A DNA stretch of 64,000 bases, from positions 1,637,669 through 1,701,668 of the forward strand of contig NZ_JACEIC010000002.1 of the NCBI RefSeq assembly GCF_013778305.1, in the 5' to 3' direction. Each line of letters opens with the position of its first letter. The stretch's first letter is position 1. Origin of the DNA: Nocardioides agri (GTDB taxonomy: Bacteria; Actinomycetota; Actinomycetes; Propionibacteriales; Nocardioidaceae). Positions 59,498 through 64,000 of this stretch are shown here, one piece after another. Below the pieces are notes generated by a model, which was not told the origin of the DNA, did not search any database, and saw only the letters and a program-made list of their open reading frames with translations. A program made the translations under genes and the position numbers.

Positions 59498-62086
59498 TCA
59501 GAGATCCACGGTGACTTGCGAGCGTCCTGCGGCCACCTCGAGCTCGCTCCCCGGCAGGACGATGCGTCCGCTAGCACCGGCCGGCACTACGACGTCGACG
59601 TGAAGCGCGGCACCGTCATGGATGACCTCCCACCGAATGGATGCGGTGCCGTAGGGGGTGTGATGACTGGCGCGGGCGGATGTGATTGGTCCGTGTGGGT
59701 TGGGGCAGAAGTCGATGACCCGGTAGCCGGGCTCGGCGGGCGAGATGCCAGCCACGCGCCGGTGCAGCCAACTTGCGACCGCGCCCAGGGCGTAGTGGTT
59801 GAACGACGTCATGGCGCCCGGGTTGACCGTGCCGTCCGGCAGCATGCTGTCCCACCGCTCCCAGATCGTGGTGGCACCGTGGTCAACGGCGTAGAGCCAG
59901 GACGGGCACTCGCGCTCGAGCAGGAGGTCGTACGCCGCCTGGATGTGACCTGTCCGGCTGAGTGCCTCTGTCACCAGCGGCGTGCCCGCGAAGCCGGTGG
60001 CGATCTTGTTCCCGGCCTTGCGGACCAGTTCCGCGAGCCGTGCGCCGGCGGTTGCAGTGCCCTGCTCGTCGAGCAGCTCGAAGGCGATCGCCAGCGCGTA
60101 GGCGGTCTGGGTGTCGCTGGCCATCAAGCCGTCGTCCGTCAGGTACCTCGTCCGGAAGCCGCCCCTCACACGGTCCGCGACCTCGACATAGCGCCGCTGG
60201 TCCTCCTCGCGTCCGAGCACCGCCGCGATCTCGCTCAGCCGTCGAGCGGAGTGCGCGAGGTATGCCGTGGCCACGAGGTAGGGGTCGGTGAGCGCAGCGA
60301 TGGGATCTTCGGGCGGAGCGTTCGGGTCGAGCCAGTCCCCTAGCTGGTAGCCGCCGTGGTCCCAGGCGCCATCGTCGGCGGTCATGCTGGCCGCGAGCTC
60401 CACCCACGCCTTCGCGCTGTCGTACTGACGGGCCAGCACCTGCTGGTCCCCGGTCGCGACGTACAGGTCCCAGGGCGTCAGGACGGCGGCGTCACCCCAG
60501 ACCGCGCTCGGCTCGGGGGGCGTCCACATTGGGATCGTCGGAATGTAGGGCACGTACCAGGGGACGTTTCCGTCTGGCAGTTGCTCGGCAGCGAGGTCCT
60601 TGAGCCAGGAGGACAGCATGCCGGTGCAGTCATAGAGGAACGCCGCTGTCGGGGCGAACACCTGCAGGTCTCCTGTCCAACCGAGCCTCTCGTCGCGCTG
60701 CGGACAGTCGGTAGGGATGTCGAGGAAGTTGCCGCGCATCGACCACACGACGTTCTCGTGCAGCCGGTTCACCAGTGGGTCGGAGCACTCGAACTCACCC
60801 AGCCTGCGCAGGTCGGTGTGGTAGACGCGCGCGACGACGCCGGCTAGGACCTCGCGCACCGGGTCGGTGCCGGGCCACCCGCTGATCTCGGCGTACCGGA
60901 AACCGTGGAAGGTGAAACGGGGCTCCCAGGTCTCAACCCCGTCGCCCGCGAGGATGTAGGTGTCGGTCGCCGCCGCGCCGCGCAGCGGTCGGGTGGCCAA
61001 CTCCCCGTGCTCGAGGACCTCGGCGTGCCGGAGGGTGATGGTCTCGCCGCTGTCTCCCTCGACCGTGATCCGCAGTCGACCGACGAGGTTCTGCCCGAAG
61101 TCGACGAGCACAGTCCCTGCCGGGGTGCTCCACGCCGACAGTGGCCGCCTTTCCTCGGTGCACCGCACGGGTGGACCGTCCGGGGCCACCAGGGTCGCGG
61201 GGTCGCGCTCGACGGTTTCGACGCCTGCCCATTCGCTCTCGTCGAAGGCGGGTCGGGACCAACCGGTGACCTCGCCGCGAGCGTCGTAAACCTCGCCGTC
61301 GTAGAGGCTGCTGGCTGTGATCGGTCCGGTTCCGGAGCGCCAGGAGGTGTCGGTGGCGATGACCTGCCGGGTCCCGTCGGCGAGGACGACCTCGAGCTGG
61401 GCAAGAAGGGCCGTGCGCTCGCCGTACCGGTTCGACTCCCCTCCGTGGAAGCCGAGACGGCCGCAGTACCAGCCATCGGCGAGCCAGGAGCCGATCGCGT
61501 TCGCGCCCTCCTGAAGAAGGGCGGTCACGTCGTAGGTCTGGTACCGCAGCCGGCTCGAGTACGAGGTCCAGCCGGGGCTCAGCGTGTCATCGCCGACCCG
61601 CGCACCGTTGATCTCGACCTCGTGGACCCCGTGGGCAGTCACGTAGAGACGAGCCCGGGAGACCGGACCGGCGATCTGGAACTCTCGGCGCAGCAGCGTG
61701 GGGGCAGTCGCCTCGCGGGCGACGTCGCCGACGGCGCTGATGGCCAGCGCCAGCCAGTCCTCGGGATCGAGCAGTCCGACCTCGACGTCGGCGGGTGGCG
61801 ACCAAGCGCTCGGGGTGCCGTCGGCACCCCAGACCCGGGCACGCACGGTGGCCGACTCCCGCGATCCCAGGGCGCTGGTCGGCCACGGCAGGAGCACGGA
61901 GTCGCCGGACTCGACGCGGCCGGTCGACCAGGTCTCATCGGCGGTCCGGATCTCGAGCTCGTAGGCGCGCTGCGTCCAGCCCTGGTCAGCGCTGACCTCG
62001 AAGCTGATGCGAGGCTCGGCCTCGCCGATGCCGAGCGCCTCGCGGTGGTGCTCGAAGGTCGGGGCGGAGACGGAGGGGGTACCCAT
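59498..62086 (-). CDS. Alpha-L-rhamnosidase (GH78)
   Basis: An 862-residue enzyme that releases terminal L-rhamnose from plant or microbial glycans or flavonoid glycosides. It has the GH78 layout: N-terminal beta-sandwiches (WSTGRVES..., LDPEDWLAL), the domain with YVTAHGVHEVEINGARVGDD (in part) and an (alpha/alpha)6 catalytic core with DIPTDCPQRDERLGWTGD, the segment holding the catalytic acid, and DHGATTIWERWDSM. No signal peptide, so it acts on imported oligosaccharides. It is the last gene after two ABC permeases, which fits import then cleavage. Confidence 0.93.
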   Translation of the reverse strand: MGTPSVSAPTFEHHREALGIGEAEPRISFEVSADQGWTQRAYELEIRTADETWSTGRVESGDSVLLPWPTSALGSRESATVRARVWGADGTPSAWSPPADVEVGLLDPEDWLALAISAVGDVAREATAPTLLRREFQIAGPVSRARLYVTAHGVHEVEINGARVGDDTLSPGWTSYSSRLRYQTYDVTALLQEGANAIGSWLADGWYCGRLGFHGGESNRYGERTALLAQLEVVLADGTRQVIATDTSWRSGTGPITASSLYDGEVYDARGEVTGWSRPAFDESEWAGVETVERDPATLVAPDGPPVRCTEERRPLSAWSTPAGTVLVDFGQNLVGRLRITVEGDSGETITLRHAEVLEHGELATRPLRGAAATDTYILAGDGVETWEPRFTFHGFRYAEISGWPGTDPVREVLAGVVARVYHTDLRRLGEFECSDPLVNRLHENVVWSMRGNFLDIPTDCPQRDERLGWTGDLQVFAPTAAFLYDCTGMLSSWLKDLAAEQLPDGNVPWYVPYIPTIPMWTPPEPSAVWGDAAVLTPWDLYVATGDQQVLARQYDSAKAWVELAASMTADDGAWDHGGYQLGDWLDPNAPPEDPIAALTDPYLVATAYLAHSARRLSEIAAVLGREEDQRRYVEVADRVRGGFRTRYLTDDGLMASDTQTAYALAIAFELLDEQGTATAGARLAELVRKAGNKIATGFAGTPLVTEALSRTGHIQAAYDLLLERECPSWLYAVDHGATTIWERWDSMLPDGTVNPGAMTSFNHYALGAVASWLHRRVAGISPAEPGYRVIDFCPNPHGPITSARASHHTPYGTASIRWEVIHDGAALHVDVVVPAGASGRIVLPGSELEVAAGRSQVTVDL

Positions 62087-62131
62087 GTGGCTGCTTTCTG
62101 GAATGAGGGCTGCGGCGTGGTCGGGTTCGTG

Positions 62132-62959
62132 TCAGCCCTTCACGGCGCCTCCGGCAAGACCCTTCATGATCTTCTGGTTGAGGACGAGGTAGAGCGCGAG
62201 AGCGCCGAAGACGTTGATGCAGATCCCGGCGAAGAGAGGGCCGTACTGGGTCTGACCGAACTGGCCGGTGAAGTTGAGCAGGCCGACCTGAACAGTGCGC
62301 AGGTCGCTGGAGTTGGTGAAGGTCAAGGCGATGAGCAGGTCGTTCCAGAGGAAGAAGAACTGCACGAGCGCGACGGTGAAGACGGCGTTGCGGACCATCG
62401 GGAAGCCGACGAAGAAGAACGCGCGGAACATGCTCGCGCCGTCGAGAACGGCGGCTTCGAAGATCTCGCGGGGGACGGCACGGAAGTAGCTGGCCATCAT
62501 GAAGACCGTCAGCGGCAGCCCGATGGCGGTGTAGGTGATGATCAGCGGCCACAGACTGCCGGTGAGGCCGAGCTGGAAGTAGGTGGTGAACAGCGGCAGC
62601 AGGATCATCTGGCCGGGCACCATGATGCCAATGAGGAACGCCAGCAGGATCGCGTTGCGGCCCCGCCACACCATGACCTCGAGGGCGAAGCCGGCTGCCG
62701 TGCCGAACAGGACGATGAACGCAAGAGCGGGAAAGACGGCGACGACGCTGTTGCGGAGGTAGGTGCCGAGCTGGCCGGTCGTCCACGCCTCGCTGTAGTT
62801 GCTGAACTGCCAGTGGTGCGGCAGCGACCAGGCGGGGTCGTTGAGGAACTCGGCCTGGGTCTTGAACGAGCCGAGGAGGAGCCAGACCAGCGGGTAGATG
62901 ACGATGACCAGCAGGACGGCGACGATGATCTTCGCGGGCAGCGTGCGGAGGTCGCGCAC
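62132..62959 (-). CDS. Sugar ABC transporter permease (MalG type)
   Basis: A 275-residue permease with six membrane segments. It carries the CUT1-family EAA loop AVPREIFEAAVLDGASMFRAFF that docks on the ATPase, and ends QKIMKGLAGGAVKG, a common MalG-type C-terminus. Its start lies one base after the stop of the partner permease gene. No ATPase gene is in the window; CUT1 systems often share an MsiK-type ATPase encoded elsewhere. Confidence 0.93.
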   Translation of the reverse strand: MRDLRTLPAKIIVAVLLVIVIYPLVWLLLGSFKTQAEFLNDPAWSLPHHWQFSNYSEAWTTGQLGTYLRNSVVAVFPALAFIVLFGTAAGFALEVMVWRGRNAILLAFLIGIMVPGQMILLPLFTTYFQLGLTGSLWPLIITYTAIGLPLTVFMMASYFRAVPREIFEAAVLDGASMFRAFFFVGFPMVRNAVFTVALVQFFFLWNDLLIALTFTNSSDLRTVQVGLLNFTGQFGQTQYGPLFAGICINVFGALALYLVLNQKIMKGLAGGAVKG

Positions 62960-62960
62960 G

Positions 62961-63845
62961 TCAGGCCTCCGTCACGTCGCGGCGGGCGGAGCGGAAGATG
63001 AACACCGTGAAGAGCAGGCAGAGCACGGTGAGCATGAGCGCGATCGATGCGCCATAGCCGTAGTCGCCGTAGCTGAACGACGTCTGGAACATGTAGAGGG
63101 TCAGCGGCGTTGTCTCGTTGCCTGGCCCGCCGTTCGTCAGGGCCACGATGGAGTCGAAGACCTTCAACGTGCCGTTGATGCTGAAGATCAGCGCCGAGAG
63201 AAGAACCGGCATCGACAGCGGGATGATCATGTGCCGCACCAGTCGGTAGGTGGAGGCCCCCTCGAGCCGCGCGGACTCCAGCATCTCCTCCGGGACGTCG
63301 ACCAGGCCCGCGTAGAGAAGCACGCCGTAGAACCCGGCAGATCGCCACAGGTCCATGAGGATGACGACCCAGAACGCGTGCCCACCGTCCCCGAAGAAGT
63401 CGATCGGCGAGCCCCCGAGGACGCCGAGGAACGCGTTCACCGGGCCTTCCTGCGGCGCGATCTCGAAGAGCTTCTGGAACAGCAGCGCCACCGCGACCGT
63501 CGGAAGCACGACGGGGAAGAAGATCAGGGTCCGCACGAGCGCGGACCCGCGTTGGAGGACGAAGACGTACAGCAACGCGAGGCCGTACCCGAGTCCGACC
63601 TGGAGCACAGTGAGGATCAAGCCGTACTTGAGCGTGAACCAGAGCGAGGAGCGCACGTCCGGGTCGTCGAAGAGCCGCTGGAAGTTGTCGGTTCCGGTCC
63701 AGGTGAACCCGGTGATGGCATTGCCGTCGAAGAACGCGTACCCCATCGAGATGACGACTGGGGCGAGCATGACGACGGTGTAGACGATGAGCGCCGGGCC
63801 GAGGAGGACCAGGATCGTCTTCTTGTCCCCGAGGACTCGTTCCAT
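62961..63845 (-). CDS. Sugar ABC transporter permease (MalF/UgpA type)
   Basis: A 294-residue permease with six membrane segments and the EAA loop DVPEEMLESARLEGASTYRL. The N-terminal LLGPALIVYTVVMLAPVVIS and the FNxP-like second segment are typical of CUT1 sugar importers. It pairs with the downstream MalG-type gene. From its operon with a GH78 enzyme, the substrate is probably a rhamnose-containing oligosaccharide; this is inference. Confidence 0.93.
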   Translation of the reverse strand: MERVLGDKKTILVLLGPALIVYTVVMLAPVVISMGYAFFDGNAITGFTWTGTDNFQRLFDDPDVRSSLWFTLKYGLILTVLQVGLGYGLALLYVFVLQRGSALVRTLIFFPVVLPTVAVALLFQKLFEIAPQEGPVNAFLGVLGGSPIDFFGDGGHAFWVVILMDLWRSAGFYGVLLYAGLVDVPEEMLESARLEGASTYRLVRHMIIPLSMPVLLSALIFSINGTLKVFDSIVALTNGGPGNETTPLTLYMFQTSFSYGDYGYGASIALMLTVLCLLFTVFIFRSARRDVTEA

Positions 63846-63929
63846 TGGGTGACACCTACCTTCGTCTGTGGCCGTGACGCTGTCGGAACGCAGGCGGCAG
63901 TGCCCTCGTTGCCTTCATGGTTCGGCAGA

Positions 63930-63960
63930 GGTGGCGGTCAGGTCGAGGAAGACCGCCACC
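63930..63960 (-). terminator. Stem-loop between binding-protein and permease genes
   Basis: Perfect 10-bp stem GGTGGCGGTC / GACCGCCACC with an 11-base loop, 19 bases after the stop of the upstream gene. In such operons this position usually lowers expression of the permeases relative to the binding protein. Confidence 0.6.
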
Positions 63961-63978
63961 CCTACCGGCTCTGCGGCG

Positions 63979-64000
63979 CTACTCGCTGTCGAGCGCGTCC
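63979..64000 (-). CDS. 3' end of an upstream gene, probably the ABC sugar-binding protein
   Basis: The last six codons and TAG of a minus-strand gene (ending DALDSE). Only the context supports the call: sugar permease pairs are normally preceded by their binding-protein gene, and a stem-loop follows. The rest lies right of the window. Confidence 0.4.

Noticed and set aside
59111..60343. A 410-codon plus-strand open frame across the end of the rhamnosidase gene
   Set aside because: It is antisense to the well-supported GH78 enzyme and starts inside decayed sequence.
1..64000. CRISPR arrays, tRNA or rRNA genes
   Set aside because: No set of short spaced direct repeats and no cloverleaf or rRNA-like segment was noticed on reading both strands.

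Overview
The window is high-GC DNA (roughly 70% G+C) from an actinobacterium. The markers are a mycothiol synthase gene next to glnR, an AfsR/SARP-type regulator, many leaderless genes with TANNNT boxes 6-7 nt before the start codon, and a sulfur/GlnR/MshD block arranged like the M. tuberculosis Rv0814c-Rv0819 region. The gene mix (two Pst/Pit phosphate systems plus polyphosphate kinase, hybrid kinases, WxL-like surface proteins) would fit a Nocardioides-like organism; that placement is inference.

Layout. (1) 1-8.4 kb: a minus-strand surface-polysaccharide operon holding an HPr-kinase-like ATPase, two PqqD-like proteins, a Tat-exported small protein, a nucleotidyltransferase-fold protein, a DUF1972 glycosyltransferase and a Gfo/Idh/MocA oxidoreductase. 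It is divergent from a Wzz/BY-kinase gene, which converges on a DUF4012 gene. (2) 8.4-13.9 kb: sulfur metabolism (DUF1416, CysA2 rhodanese, DUF4395) behind a leaderless cysteine-containing leader peptide, then thioredoxin, VanZ-like and MoaD-like genes, glnR and mshD. (3) 14-17 kb: a nitrobindin-Fur-YgfZ operon, and a divergent pair sharing a two-way leaderless promoter. (4) 17-24.7 kb: a giant Ala-rich coiled-coil protein, an esterase, ppk with a candidate PHO box, and a PhoU-like/Pit transporter pair. (5) 24.7-26 kb: a DUF559-like nuclease gene flanked by two copies of one long palindrome. (6) 26-31.5 kb: a response regulator and pstBACS with a clear PHO box. (7) 31.6-39.3 kb: MutT1-like hydrolase, CsoR-CopZ with operator, cold-shock protein, RDD protein, hybrid histidine kinase and small envelope proteins. 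(8) 39.5-44.7 kb: a short-chain dehydrogenase and a three-gene secreted module (unknown exported protein, WxL-like protein, DUF916-like membrane protein), two of whose genes share a duplicated upstream regulatory block. (9) 44.7-55.2 kb: a LacI regulator, two TRAP-type binding lipoproteins without permeases, a NarL-type two-component pair and a 1046-residue SARP/NB-ARC regulator. (10) 55.3-59.3 kb: a secreted beta-helix protein and exported proteins among gene remnants, including a MerR pseudogene that keeps its operator palindrome. (11) 59.5-64 kb: an alpha-L-rhamnosidase behind two sugar ABC permeases and the last codons of what is probably their binding protein.

The clearest functional themes are phosphate economy (ppk, Pit, Pst, two PHO boxes), mycothiol/sulfur redox, cell-surface polymer assembly and rhamnoside use. 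No tRNA, rRNA, CRISPR array or transposase gene was seen.
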